Shown: piece by piece, positions 42,852-51,731 of the stretch
Numbering within the stretch: position 1 is the first letter of the stretch
How the letters are laid out: each line of letters opens with the position of its first letter
NCBI GenBank assembly: GCA_020635075.1
Contig: JACKAM010000004.1
Coordinates: forward strand, 186,001 to 250,000
DNA: 64,000 nucleotides
From: Pseudobdellovibrionaceae bacterium
Lineage (GTDB): Bacteria > Bdellovibrionota > Bdellovibrionia > Bdellovibrionales > UBA1609
Direction of reading: 5' to 3'
Program-made: the position numbers and the translations under genes
Notes under the pieces: generated by a model
Seen by the model: only the letters and a program-made list of their open reading frames with translations
Told to the model about the DNA's origin: nothing
The model's database searches: none

Positions 42852-43139
42852 CTACCAGTAGGGTGCGTCCACAGAAACATCTCCTAAAACATACGCCTGG
42901 CAACTCAGTCTTTCCCCGGCCGGAATGGCAAGTTCGTTCTTGCGACGGGTCTCGACCATGGTTTCGGCCGAAAGATTCTCGCTGCCGGAAACGACTTGGA
43001 CTCGACACCTGCCACAGACACCCTCGCCACCACAAGAACTAGCTACTGGACGTCCGGCCGAGAGCAAGGATTCCATTAAGGTGGCCTTTGCCTGCGAAGT
43101 GATCTTAAATTGGCTACGAGCGAGCGTAATTGTTGCCAT
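42852..43139 (-). CDS. 2Fe-2S plant-type ferredoxin
   Basis: A 95-residue single-domain electron carrier. Cluster ligands Cys36, Cys42, Cys45 and Cys80 lie in SSCGGEGVCGRCRV and RLSCQAYV, the CX5CX2C...C pattern of plant/mammalian-type [2Fe-2S] ferredoxins. No reductase or oxygenase gene is adjacent; the aromatic amino acid hydroxylase family does not need it, so the partner is unknown. It is divergent from the SDR gene at 43230. Confidence 0.9.
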   Translation of the reverse strand: MATITLARSQFKITSQAKATLMESLLSAGRPVASSCGGEGVCGRCRVQVVSGSENLSAETMVETRRKNELAIPAGERLSCQAYVLGDVSVDAPYW

Positions 43140-43229
43140 GAAACAAGCCTATCAGGTGTGAAGGCCGGGTCTACCAAAATCAATGGGCAACAGTTGGCCG
43201 GGTGAAATCAATGTGCTAGGCTTTTCTAT

Positions 43230-43928
43230 ATGGGAACCGGTGATAAAAGCATGGCAGTACTTGGTGCAAGTCGCGGATTTGGTCGCGCCTTTTGTCATCG
43301 CATTTGGGATGATTCGGAAGATCGCAAACTTCTCCTCATGGCACGTAAGGCGGAGCTCCTTCAGGAACTCAAAGACGACCTCAACGATGCAGAAAAACAC
43401 CAAAATACTAAGCCAAATCTGGTGGAGTATTTTGCTTGCGATTTTTCCAGTGAAGCAGGACAGATTCAGGCCTTTCACCAATTGGAGCTTTTTCACCCGC
43501 AACGGATTTTTTATTTTGCCGGCGGCGGACCCTATGGGGCATTTGAGAAAAAGTCCTGGAAGGACCATGTGTGGGCATGGACGGTCACATTTGTGTTTGC
43601 AGCGCGAGTCGTTCACTGGGCTATGCAACATGAAGTGGAGCAGGTGGTCCTGATTGGCTCAGCTATTTCGGAGGCGCAGGGAGATCCGAGAGCCGCGAGT
43701 TACAGTTCGGCCAAGCATGGCCTATTGGGTCTGGTGCGTTCTATCCATTTGGAGAACCCTGCATTTGATTTAAGGGTATTCAGCCCTGGCTACATGGACA
43801 CGGACCTGTTGCCCGCACACGCACCCCCGCGTCATTCGGAGGAAATGAAATCCCCTGAAGAGGTGGTGGAGGTTTTGTGGAAATGGGTCAATGAAGAAAG
43901 CCAGACCTACCACTACGTCTTTGCCTGA
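43230..43928 (+). CDS. short-chain dehydrogenase/reductase
   Basis: A 232-residue Rossmann protein with the nucleotide-binding loop GASRGFGRAF, an FAGGGPYGAF segment in place of NNAG, and the catalytic YSSAKHG (Tyr-x-x-x-Lys) with a preceding serine in IGSAISEA. All SDR active residues are therefore present. Substrate unknown. It is 78 bases upstream of trxB; that gap may contain a promoter. Confidence 0.83.
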   Translation: MGTGDKSMAVLGASRGFGRAFCHRIWDDSEDRKLLLMARKAELLQELKDDLNDAEKHQNTKPNLVEYFACDFSSEAGQIQAFHQLELFHPQRIFYFAGGGPYGAFEKKSWKDHVWAWTVTFVFAARVVHWAMQHEVEQVVLIGSAISEAQGDPRAASYSSAKHGLLGLVRSIHLENPAFDLRVFSPGYMDTDLLPAHAPPRHSEEMKSPEEVVEVLWKWVNEESQTYHYVFA

Positions 43929-44006
43929 TGACTCTCTGGACATTGCTTTTTCCTTTTGATTGGCTAAACTAGCCCGACCTAATTTTGCCTTTGCGAAGGA
44001 GATCAC

Positions 44007-44945
44007 GTGAGTGAGACGAACGTTAAAGATGTGGTGATTATTGGTTCTGGTCCTGCCGGCTTGACTGCGGCCATTTACACGGCACGGGCGAATTTGAATC
44101 CTCTGGTTATTGAGGGTGAGGAATCTGGCGGCCAATTGATGACCACAAACGATGTGGAGAACTTTCCTGGATTTCCAGAAGGTGTGACTGGGCCAGAACT
44201 CATGTCCTTAGTCCGCAAGCAAGCGGCAAGATTTGGAGCTAAGTTTGTTACTCGCAATGTATCGAGTATCGACTTGTCTAAACGACCCTTCAGAATGACG
44301 GTTGGCAAGGAGGAGTACTTAGCTCATTCGGTCATCATCTCGACAGGGGCCAGTGCCCGTTATTTGGGTCTGGAAAATGAAAAACGGTTGTTGGGAAAGG
44401 GTGTGTCGGCGTGTGCGACCTGTGATGGAGCTTTTTTTCGCGATCAAAATGTAACGGTGATCGGTGGGGGTGACACCGCTATGGAAGAGGCGATGTTTCT
44501 CACCCGCTTTGCGACGAAAGTATGGGTCATTCATCGTCGCGATTCATTTCGTGCCTCGAAAATCATGGCAGATCGGGTTCTCAACAACCCCAAAATTGAG
44601 GTACTATGGAATTCTGAGTTGAAAGATGTATTGGGTGACAACGAAGTGACGGGTATTCGCGTCTACAACAGCAAGACGGATGAAACCCAGGATTTGCCCA
44701 TGGACGGTGTGTTTTTGGCCATTGGTCACAAACCCAATACAGAAATTTTTAAAGGACAGCTTGAGATGAATGAAACAGGATATCTGGTGACCCAAGCAAA
44801 AAGCACCTACACCTCAGTGGAGGGTGTATTCGCTGCAGGTGACGTTCAGGATCATGTCTATCGCCAGGCTATTTCAGCTGCGGGCACTGGATGTATGGCA
44901 GCAATCGACTGTGAGCGTTGGTTGGAAGCGCAGGAGCACAGTTGA
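44007..44945 (+). CDS. trxB: thioredoxin reductase
   Basis: A 312-residue flavoprotein that passes electrons from NADPH to thioredoxin. FAD site IIGSGPAGLTAAIYTARA, NADPH site VIGGGDTAMEEA, the redox disulfide Cys136-Ala-Thr-Cys139 (ACATCDG) and VFAAGDVQDHVYRQAISAAGTG are all intact. GTG start with GAAGGAG four to six bases upstream. A receiver-domain gene follows after 39 bases. It is a plausible electron source for the peroxiredoxin at 19204. Confidence 0.96.
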   Translation: MSETNVKDVVIIGSGPAGLTAAIYTARANLNPLVIEGEESGGQLMTTNDVENFPGFPEGVTGPELMSLVRKQAARFGAKFVTRNVSSIDLSKRPFRMTVGKEEYLAHSVIISTGASARYLGLENEKRLLGKGVSACATCDGAFFRDQNVTVIGGGDTAMEEAMFLTRFATKVWVIHRRDSFRASKIMADRVLNNPKIEVLWNSELKDVLGDNEVTGIRVYNSKTDETQDLPMDGVFLAIGHKPNTEIFKGQLEMNETGYLVTQAKSTYTSVEGVFAAGDVQDHVYRQAISAAGTGCMAAIDCERWLEAQEHS

Positions 44946-44984
44946 TAAGCCGCAGGTTCACGTTCTAAGGAGGGGACGAAGGCC

Positions 44985-45482
44985 ATGTCCAAAAATAAGA
45001 AGATCGACACAAAGGACTTTCTCGACAAAGTCAAAAAAATGGCCAAAGACAGAATGTCCGAGGGAAAAGTGGTCTCTCTGGACTCCTTTCGTGGCCTGGA
45101 AAAGAAGGATCCCCATCGCATCCTGATTATTGAGGATGACGAGACCATGAGGGCAGCCCTCAAGCGCATATTTGTGGCCGATGGTTTTGAAGTGGTGACG
45201 GTAGCCGATGGTACTCACCTCACCCAGGTGTTGGACGATTCCCCTATTGACCTTGTGATTCTTGATATAGGCTTGCCATGGATCAATGGATTTGAGTTGG
45301 CCCAACTGATGAAGGAAGATCAGGACTTGCGGCGCATCCCTCTGATTTTTGTTTCGGGTCGCACTAGCGATTTAGATGTGCGCAAAGGCTTTGAGCTAGG
45401 GGCCGTGGACTACATCAAAAAGCCCTTTGATGTGGAGAAGATCCGCAAAACAGTACAAACTCTACTAAAACTGAATAAGTAG
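44985..45482 (+). CDS. response regulator receiver protein with N-terminal extension
   Basis: A 165-residue protein: residues 1-43 are a lysine-rich leader (DFLDKVKKMAKDRMSEGKVV), then a complete receiver with IIEDDE, phosphoacceptor Asp94 (LVILDIGLPW), FVSGR and Lys in YIKKPFD. No output domain follows. AAGGAGG-like ribosome site upstream. It sits directly after trxB, though no link between thiol redox state and this regulator can be proven from sequence. No cognate kinase gene is nearby. Confidence 0.87.
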   Translation: MSKNKKIDTKDFLDKVKKMAKDRMSEGKVVSLDSFRGLEKKDPHRILIIEDDETMRAALKRIFVADGFEVVTVADGTHLTQVLDDSPIDLVILDIGLPWINGFELAQLMKEDQDLRRIPLIFVSGRTSDLDVRKGFELGAVDYIKKPFDVEKIRKTVQTLLKLNK

Positions 45483-45527
45483 CAGATCCCGCAAAACACG
45501 GGGGCTGAATCGATCTTCTGGGCGAGC

Positions 45528-47267
45528 CTAGTGGGTGACTTTTCCTTCCAATTCCTTTGGAACTCCCTTGGGAATCGCGCTCAGAAGTTTCTTTGTGTAG
45601 TCATCCTTAGGATTCTCATAAATCTCAACCGCATCGGCCATTTCAACCACTTGTCCTTTATTCATCACGGCAAGTTCATCAGAAATGAACTTCACAACCG
45701 CCAAGTCGTGGGAAATGAAAATATAGGTCAGATTAAACTCTTCCTGGAGGTCCAAGAGGAGATTCAAGATCTGAGATTGGATGGACACATCCAAGGCTGA
45801 AACAGACTCGTCACAAATGATGAATTCAGGCTCAACAGCCAGTGCGCGAGCAATGCAGATTCTTTGGCGCTGGCCGCCGGAGAATTCGTGGGGGTAGCGA
45901 TTAAGCATACTGCGATCCAGGCCCACTCTTTCCATCAGGCGGCCCGCCATCTCAATGCGCTCGGTTTTATTTTTGCCAAGATTGTGAATCACCATGGGCT
46001 CCATGATGGCAGCCCCGACCGTCATGCGTGGGTTCAGTGAGGCATAGGGGTCTTGAAAGATAATCTGCATTTTGCGACGCATGGCCCGCAGCTCGTTGCG
46101 GTCCAGTCCCGTTAATTCTTTGCCATTATAGATGATCTCGCCGCCAGTGGGCTCAATAAGGCGCAGAATCGTGCGTCCCAGCGTAGTCTTCCCACATCCC
46201 GATTCTCCCACCAGGCCAAGCGTGCGGCCCCGACGAACCTTGAGGCTCACATCGTCCACAGCTTTCACCCATGATAGAACATTGCCAAAAATACCCTTCT
46301 TAAGCGGGAAATGCTTTTTGACATTGCGAATTTCCAGCACCACAGGATTTTCCTGGTCATTGAAAGGGCGAACACCCTTTGTTTGGTTGACGCTCGACAT
46401 ATCAAAAGACTTTTCCTTGCCGTCTTCGGTCATAAAATCTGAAACTGTGGGCAGACGGTGGGGATTGCGATCCAATCGAGGGCGACAAGCCAAAAGACCC
46501 TTTGTATAGGGGTGTTTGGGGTGGGTGAAAAGATCCATGGACTTCTCATTTTCGACGATGTCACCGCGATACATGACCACCACTTCGTCGGCGATATCAG
46601 CGATCACCCCTAAATCGTGAGTAATGAAGAGCACGGACATTTTGTATTTAGCCTGAAGGTCGGCCAAAAGATCCAAAATCTGCTTTTGAATGGTCACATC
46701 AAGGGCCGTTGTCGGCTCGTCAGCAATCAACAGGTCTGGCTCACAGGCGATGGCCATGGCGATCATCACCCGCTGGCGCTGTCCACCACTCATTTCGTGA
46801 GGGTAAGAATCGATCCGTTCAGAAGGATTGGGAATGCCAACCTGGTCCAGAAGATCTAGGGATTTGGCCAAGGCTTGCTTGCGATCCAGACTTTGGTGAA
46901 GCATCAGGGTTTCAGCGATTTGATCCCCCACAGTAAATACCGGGTTCAGGCTTGTCATGGGCTCTTGAAAAATCATGGAGATCCGGTTGCCACGAACCTT
47001 ACGCATATCGGCTTCGCTGGCTTTGACCAGATCCTGCCCCTCAAACCAGATGGAGCCAGTGGTGATTTTTCCAGGAGGGTTGGGGATCAGCTTCATGATG
47101 GCCAAAGAGGTAACACTCTTTCCCGATCCAGACTCGCCTACCAAGCCGACAGTCTTTCCCTTTGGAATGTTAAAGGAGATATTTTTTACCGCCTTAACAA
47201 TGCCGTCGTCGGTTTTGAAATCAACAGAGAGATTTTCAATTCTCACCAAGGTGTCCGCAGAATTCAT
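45528..47267 (-). CDS. fused double ATPase of a peptide ABC importer (DppD-DppF / YejF type)
   Basis: A 579-residue protein holding two ABC ATPases in tandem. First half: Walker A GESGSGKS, signature MSGGQRQRV, Walker B LLIADEPTTALD. Second half: GESGCGKT, FSGGQRQRI, FIICDESVSALD. Both halves have Q-loops and the C-terminal oligopeptide-family motif, so both sites look able to hydrolyse ATP. It is the last gene of a four-gene importer (binding protein, two permeases, ATPase). YejF and GsiA share this architecture, so it could also energise the YejABE-like importer at 25965, which has no ATPase gene. Confidence 0.93.
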   Translation of the reverse strand: MNSADTLVRIENLSVDFKTDDGIVKAVKNISFNIPKGKTVGLVGESGSGKSVTSLAIMKLIPNPPGKITTGSIWFEGQDLVKASEADMRKVRGNRISMIFQEPMTSLNPVFTVGDQIAETLMLHQSLDRKQALAKSLDLLDQVGIPNPSERIDSYPHEMSGGQRQRVMIAMAIACEPDLLIADEPTTALDVTIQKQILDLLADLQAKYKMSVLFITHDLGVIADIADEVVVMYRGDIVENEKSMDLFTHPKHPYTKGLLACRPRLDRNPHRLPTVSDFMTEDGKEKSFDMSSVNQTKGVRPFNDQENPVVLEIRNVKKHFPLKKGIFGNVLSWVKAVDDVSLKVRRGRTLGLVGESGCGKTTLGRTILRLIEPTGGEIIYNGKELTGLDRNELRAMRRKMQIIFQDPYASLNPRMTVGAAIMEPMVIHNLGKNKTERIEMAGRLMERVGLDRSMLNRYPHEFSGGQRQRICIARALAVEPEFIICDESVSALDVSIQSQILNLLLDLQEEFNLTYIFISHDLAVVKFISDELAVMNKGQVVEMADAVEIYENPKDDYTKKLLSAIPKGVPKELEGKVTH

Positions 47268-47278
47268 CGCTTCCCGCC

Positions 47279-48199
47279 TTATTTATTTTTCAGTTTGGGA
47301 TCAAGGGCATCCCTAAGTGCATCATTAAACAAGTTAAAGGCCAATACCAGAAAGAACATAAAGAGGGTGGCAGCCAAAAGGCCCCACCACACTTCACGAG
47401 CCAACTCCTGCTTGGCGTAGTTGATCATGGTCCCCCACGAAGGAGTGCCCGGCTCAACGCCAAGTCCCAGGTAGCTCAGAATTACTTCGCCTTTGACGGC
47501 GCCCACAAAGCCCAAGCTGAAGTTAATCAAGATCAAGTGGGAAACATTGGGGAGAATGTGGAGAAAGATCCTCCTGGCATTACTTGCCCCCAGGGCAAAA
47601 GCTCCTTGTACATATTCACGATCCCGGTGTTTCATAAACTCAGCGCGCACCACACGGCAGAGGCCGACCCAGCTGGTAAGACCAATGGCAATACAAAGTG
47701 TCTTGAGGCTCGGGCCCATGACCAGAGAAAAGGCCACAACCAGAAGGATGTAGGGAATGGTGTCGATGGTGGTGTAAAACCATACAATGAGATCATCAAT
47801 TTTGCCGCCAAAGTAACCGGCAATGGAACCAAAAAAAGTACCTATGACAATTGCCAGGCCGGCACCAAAAAATCCCACAGTCAAAGAGGTTAGGGTTCCG
47901 TGGGCGGCACGAGCCAGTACATCGCGACCAAAAATGTCGGTGCCAAACCAGTGCGCCCACGTTGGGGCCTGGTAAGCAAGGTCGTGGCTGGTTTCATTAT
48001 AGTTGGTGAAGATGATCCCGGCTCCGCAAAGAGCTGCCATCAGCACATACCCAACCATTACAAAAAAGCAAATGACGGCTACACGGTCCTTTTTGATGCG
48101 GCGGTAGGCATCCCACCACAATGAGTTGCGTAGGCCCCTAGTGGAAATCGTTGCGCTCTGTGCTGAAGCTGTGGCTGTTTGAACGGTACTCATCGACAC
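47279..48199 (-). CDS. DppC/OppC-type peptide transporter permease
   Basis: A 306-residue permease with the N-terminal OppC_N segment (RNSLWWDAYRRIKKDRVAVI), HWFGTDIFGRDVLARAAHG, and the EAA loop EYVQGAFALGASNARRIFLHILPNV. Six membrane segments; C-terminus LFNDALRDALDPKLKNK. It lies 11 bases upstream of the ATPase gene and two bases after the other permease gene. Confidence 0.92.
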   Translation of the reverse strand: MSMSTVQTATASAQSATISTRGLRNSLWWDAYRRIKKDRVAVICFFVMVGYVLMAALCGAGIIFTNYNETSHDLAYQAPTWAHWFGTDIFGRDVLARAAHGTLTSLTVGFFGAGLAIVIGTFFGSIAGYFGGKIDDLIVWFYTTIDTIPYILLVVAFSLVMGPSLKTLCIAIGLTSWVGLCRVVRAEFMKHRDREYVQGAFALGASNARRIFLHILPNVSHLILINFSLGFVGAVKGEVILSYLGLGVEPGTPSWGTMINYAKQELAREVWWGLLAATLFMFFLVLAFNLFNDALRDALDPKLKNK

Positions 48200-48201
48200 A
48201 C

Positions 48202-49137
48202 CTACCTCAACTGAATCTTAGGATCGACGACCGCATAGAGGACATCGGAGAGAAGTTGAAAGAACATGTACAAAATAGCACCCATAAAGGTCATGGCTTT
48301 AATTACAGGAAAGTCGGAGTTCTGAATACCCTGAAAGACCAAGCCTCCTAAGCCGGGAATGCCAAAGAAAGATTCAATCAAAAGAGAGCCCGTAATCAGG
48401 TAGGGCATCTGCATGACGACCAGGGTGATAATGGTCACCATCGCGTTACGTAATACGTGTTTGAACAAAATGGTTTTGGTGTCCAAACCTTTTGAGCGGG
48501 CCGTGCGCACATAGTCCTGATAGATCTCATCAAGAAAGGCTGTGCGATAAAAGAGAATGTTGCCGCCCAAGGAGAGGGAAACAAATATGATTGTCGGCAA
48601 TATCAAGTACTCCCAGCGGCCAACCCAACTTGGGTCCCAGCCGGCAATGGGAAAAAGATCTAACTTATAAGCCAGGTAATACTGCCCATAGAGAATGTAG
48701 ACCAGAGAGCTCAGGCTCATCAGGGCCAAACAAATAACCATCACAGACTTATCGAATAAGGTGCCACGCAAATGGGCGGTCAGCAATGCTAGTGATATGG
48801 TAATAAACAATGTTAGCAAGAAGGCAGGAATGGTCAGGCTTAAACTGACGCCAACACCATCGGCAATCATGGTCGAAATCAACTGCTTGGTCGACCAGCT
48901 ACGGCCGTAATCAAAAGTCACGATCTGCTTAACAAAAAACAGGTACTGCATGTGGAGAGGGCGATCAAGCCCCAGCTCCTTTTGAATCTGGGCGATTTGC
49001 TCAGGAGAGGCATGTTTTCCGGCGGCCTGAGCTGCAGGGTCTCCACCTGCCACGTTAAACAGCAGGAAGGTGACAATGGTGATCCCGAACATAATCGGGA
49101 TCATATACAGGGCTCGCCGGATTACATACTTCAGCAT
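48202..49137 (-). CDS. DppB/OppB-type peptide transporter permease
   Basis: A 311-residue permease starting YVIRRALYMIPIMFGITIVT, with LGLDRPLHMQYLFFVKQIVTFD, the EAA loop DYVRTARSKGLDTKTILFKHVLRNAMV and final LSDVLYAVVDPKIQLR. Six membrane segments. Its ATG shares one base with the stop of the binding-protein gene, so expression is coupled. Confidence 0.92.
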   Translation of the reverse strand: MLKYVIRRALYMIPIMFGITIVTFLLFNVAGGDPAAQAAGKHASPEQIAQIQKELGLDRPLHMQYLFFVKQIVTFDYGRSWSTKQLISTMIADGVGVSLSLTIPAFLLTLFITISLALLTAHLRGTLFDKSVMVICLALMSLSSLVYILYGQYYLAYKLDLFPIAGWDPSWVGRWEYLILPTIIFVSLSLGGNILFYRTAFLDEIYQDYVRTARSKGLDTKTILFKHVLRNAMVTIITLVVMQMPYLITGSLLIESFFGIPGLGGLVFQGIQNSDFPVIKAMTFMGAILYMFFQLLSDVLYAVVDPKIQLR

Positions 49138-50912
49138 TAGAGTTTCGCCTTCAAATCTCCCTGTGCCTTGGTGTCAACGCGCAGGTATTTAAATGTGTCG
49201 TTCACAATCGAGTGAGACTTATAGTTCTTCAACCAGCCGTGATAGAGGCGGTAGCCCAAGCGGTGAACGCCGGGAACCCACGGAGACTGCTCAACCACGA
49301 TATCGCGCATGCGCTGATAAACCTTTGTGCGGTCCGCACCTGGGGGCATCAGAGCCGCCTTTTCATACAGGTCGTCGAACTCTTTGTTCTTAAAGTTGGA
49401 ACCGTTGGGTCCTGGGCTGGAGTTCTTGCCGTACAGCAGCTGCAGGAAGTTTTCCGCATCTGGATAGTCGGCCAACCATGCAATTCCCCAGATCTGGGCC
49501 TTCTTGTCGCGAATCTTTTCGGTGAACTGAGGCCAGGAAGACTGCTCAATCTTAACCTCGACACCAATCTGTTGCATATTGAGTTTGAAAAACTCAGCCA
49601 TTTGCGCGGCAGTCGAAGAGTTGGTGGTTGAGAAAGTCAGAGCAGGAAGGTTTTTGCCGTCGGGAAACCCGGCCTTGGCTAAGAGCTCTTTGGCTTTTTC
49701 AACATCAAATTTTTTGTAGGGATTTTCAAATTTGGGATCGTAGGCATCAACTCCAGGGGGAATTGGGCTATGAGCAGTGACGGCCCGGCCATTGTAGAAC
49801 TTCTCAATGGAGGTGGGAGTGTCAATGGCCATGGAAATGGCTTTACGCAAATTCTCGTTTTTACCGATTAGTGGGTCCAGCATGTTGAAGGCCGTGTAGG
49901 TCACGTCGGGCTCGACAGTTACTTCCAGCTGCATGCCCTTTTTCTTCATGTCCTCAGACAGATTGTTGTTTACAACTGCACTGTCGAAGTTGTCCTTGGG
50001 GATGCCCAGGATATCCAGCTGACCCTTTTGGAACTTCAACCAGGCCGGTTGATCCTCAATGATCTCGTGGAAAACCAGCTTGTCGACGAATGGCAACTTT
50101 TTGCCAGCATCGGCGAGAAGACCGTTGGCCTCGTCGGAAGCTTCGCCCTCAGTCGGATAGGTGTGGCCTGACCAGTTGGGGTTCTTAACCAAAACAACTT
50201 TGCTGTTTCGCACCCAGCTTTCAAATTTAAAAGGGCCTGTACCAACAGGGTGGTTGAGGAACTCTTTTCCATATTTATCAACAGCTTCTTTGGGAACGAC
50301 AGAGGCGTAGCCCATTGCCAGCACATAATGCAGTTGATAGTAAGGCTTTGTGAGCTTAATCACCAATGTGTGATCATTGGTGGCCGTAATGCCTTCAATC
50401 TCGTCTTCAAATTTACCTTCGCCCTTGGAAAGTTTCTCGCGCCATTTATCCAAACCGACGATACGCCCTTCGAAAATCCATGCGCCATCTGAGGCCGCAG
50501 CAGGGTCCATCAGACGCTTCCAGGAGTAAATGAAATCCTGGGCTGTGATGTCGCGGCCCTTTCCTTCTGGGAAGGCGGGGTCGTCATGGAACTTAACCCC
50601 TTTACGGATTTTAAACGTGTGAGTGAGGCCGTCTTTGGTAACTTCCGGTAGGCTCTCAGCTAACAGGGGGGCCAACTCAAGAGGGCGCTTCAGGTAGTGG
50701 TAGTGAACCAGAGTTTCATAAATTTGAGAAACAACACTGTTGGAGTAAGTGTCGCTGGCGTAAACCGGATCCAACCCTTTGAGGTTGGCGCGCAGAACAG
50801 CATTGATTGTGTTCTCGCCTTCTGATGATTTTTTCGTACACGATGTTGTGGTCAATCCAAGGACTAAAACCAAGGCGGTCGTCATCCATGCTAGGGGCTT
50901 GAAACTTGCCAT
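49137..50912 (-). CDS. oligopeptide-binding lipoprotein (OppA/DppA family)
   Basis: A 591-residue SBP_bac_5 family protein. It is a lipoprotein: signal MASFKPLAWMTTALVLVLGL and lipobox TTSC with Cys25. The motif for the family appears as GLTHTFKIRKGVKFHDDPAF, and late LRKAISMAIDTPTSIEKFYNG. It delivers peptides to the permeases encoded just downstream. Family length is about 540; the extra residues lie around the FEDEIEGITATNDHTLVIKL region. GGAGGAGG precedes the ATG. Confidence 0.92.
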   Translation of the reverse strand: MASFKPLAWMTTALVLVLGLTTTSCTKKSSEGENTINAVLRANLKGLDPVYASDTYSNSVVSQIYETLVHYHYLKRPLELAPLLAESLPEVTKDGLTHTFKIRKGVKFHDDPAFPEGKGRDITAQDFIYSWKRLMDPAAASDGAWIFEGRIVGLDKWREKLSKGEGKFEDEIEGITATNDHTLVIKLTKPYYQLHYVLAMGYASVVPKEAVDKYGKEFLNHPVGTGPFKFESWVRNSKVVLVKNPNWSGHTYPTEGEASDEANGLLADAGKKLPFVDKLVFHEIIEDQPAWLKFQKGQLDILGIPKDNFDSAVVNNNLSEDMKKKGMQLEVTVEPDVTYTAFNMLDPLIGKNENLRKAISMAIDTPTSIEKFYNGRAVTAHSPIPPGVDAYDPKFENPYKKFDVEKAKELLAKAGFPDGKNLPALTFSTTNSSTAAQMAEFFKLNMQQIGVEVKIEQSSWPQFTEKIRDKKAQIWGIAWLADYPDAENFLQLLYGKNSSPGPNGSNFKNKEFDDLYEKAALMPPGADRTKVYQRMRDIVVEQSPWVPGVHRLGYRLYHGWLKNYKSHSIVNDTFKYLRVDTKAQGDLKAKL

Positions 50913-51003
50913 TTCCTCCTCCTTCCAAAGGTCCGTGTTGTGTAGCGTTATGGGTGATCAAAGTCAACGATCAGTGCGCCTACGGAGTGGGTTGTGCAGA
51001 ATG

Positions 51004-51651
51004 TTATTTAGCTAAAATCTGATGGAGTTCTGAAAAGTATCGAATGCGATACGTGGCGCCCGCCTGCATAAGTTCTTCGATTGGGCCATAGCCAAAATCC
51101 ACCGCCACACAGGGGATTTGGCAGGCCTTTGCGCCCCCAACATCAGGGAATCCGTCTCCCACCATGTAAGCATTTTCAGATGAAACTCCAGCCTTGGCCA
51201 TGGCCGTCAACAGAGGCATAGGGTGGGGCTTTTTGTGCTGGAGTGAATCTCCGCCAATGAGAGCCACCCAGGGCAGGTCCATCAGGCCCAGATGATCAAG
51301 GATTTTTGGGATAAACCGCTCTCGCTTATTGGAAACCACGGCAATCTGGTAGGGGCAGTCTCGCAAAAATTCCACCGCGTCCCTGAGTGGGCGGGGGTTG
51401 TTCAGCACGTGGCGATCGTAGACGTCCAGGAATTCCCGCTCAATGGTTTTGAGTTGTAGCAAATCCGCAGCGGTCTCCGGAGCAATGGCCTGGACCAACT
51501 CGGCGAGGCCCCGCCCGATGTAGTTGATGATGGTTTCTTCAGGCAGCGCCGGTGCCTTTTTGATTGCAAGAAATTCATTCACAGCAGCCACAATATCGGG
51601 GCCTGTGTCGATAAGAGTGCCGTCGAAATCAAACATTAACAATGGAGTCAT
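51004..51651 (-). CDS. gph: HAD hydrolase, phosphoglycolate phosphatase type
   Basis: A 215-residue HAD phosphatase. Nucleophile motif MFDFDGTLIDTG at the N-terminus, VVSNKRERF (motif II), a lysine in LQHKKPHPMPLL (motif III) and VGDGFPDVGGAKA (motif IV). The cap and length fit Gph, which removes phosphoglycolate arising from DNA repair, but related substrates are possible. The ATG at 51651 starts right at the HAD motif; an in-frame ATG at 51705 would add 18 residues. Confidence 0.83.
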   Translation of the reverse strand: MTPLLMFDFDGTLIDTGPDIVAAVNEFLAIKKAPALPEETIINYIGRGLAELVQAIAPETAADLLQLKTIEREFLDVYDRHVLNNPRPLRDAVEFLRDCPYQIAVVSNKRERFIPKILDHLGLMDLPWVALIGGDSLQHKKPHPMPLLTAMAKAGVSSENAYMVGDGFPDVGGAKACQIPCVAVDFGYGPIEELMQAGATYRIRYFSELHQILAK

Positions 51652-51731
51652 GAAAAATAGATAAGAAAGATGGGACAATTTGTAAACCAAAACCTGGAGT
51701 GCCATAAAACAGATTCAAAAGGAGGTCGAAA

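Noticed and set aside
45487..45501. Terminator between the receiver gene and the convergent ATPase gene
   Set aside because: CCCG/CGGG stem of only four pairs and no U-run on either strand.
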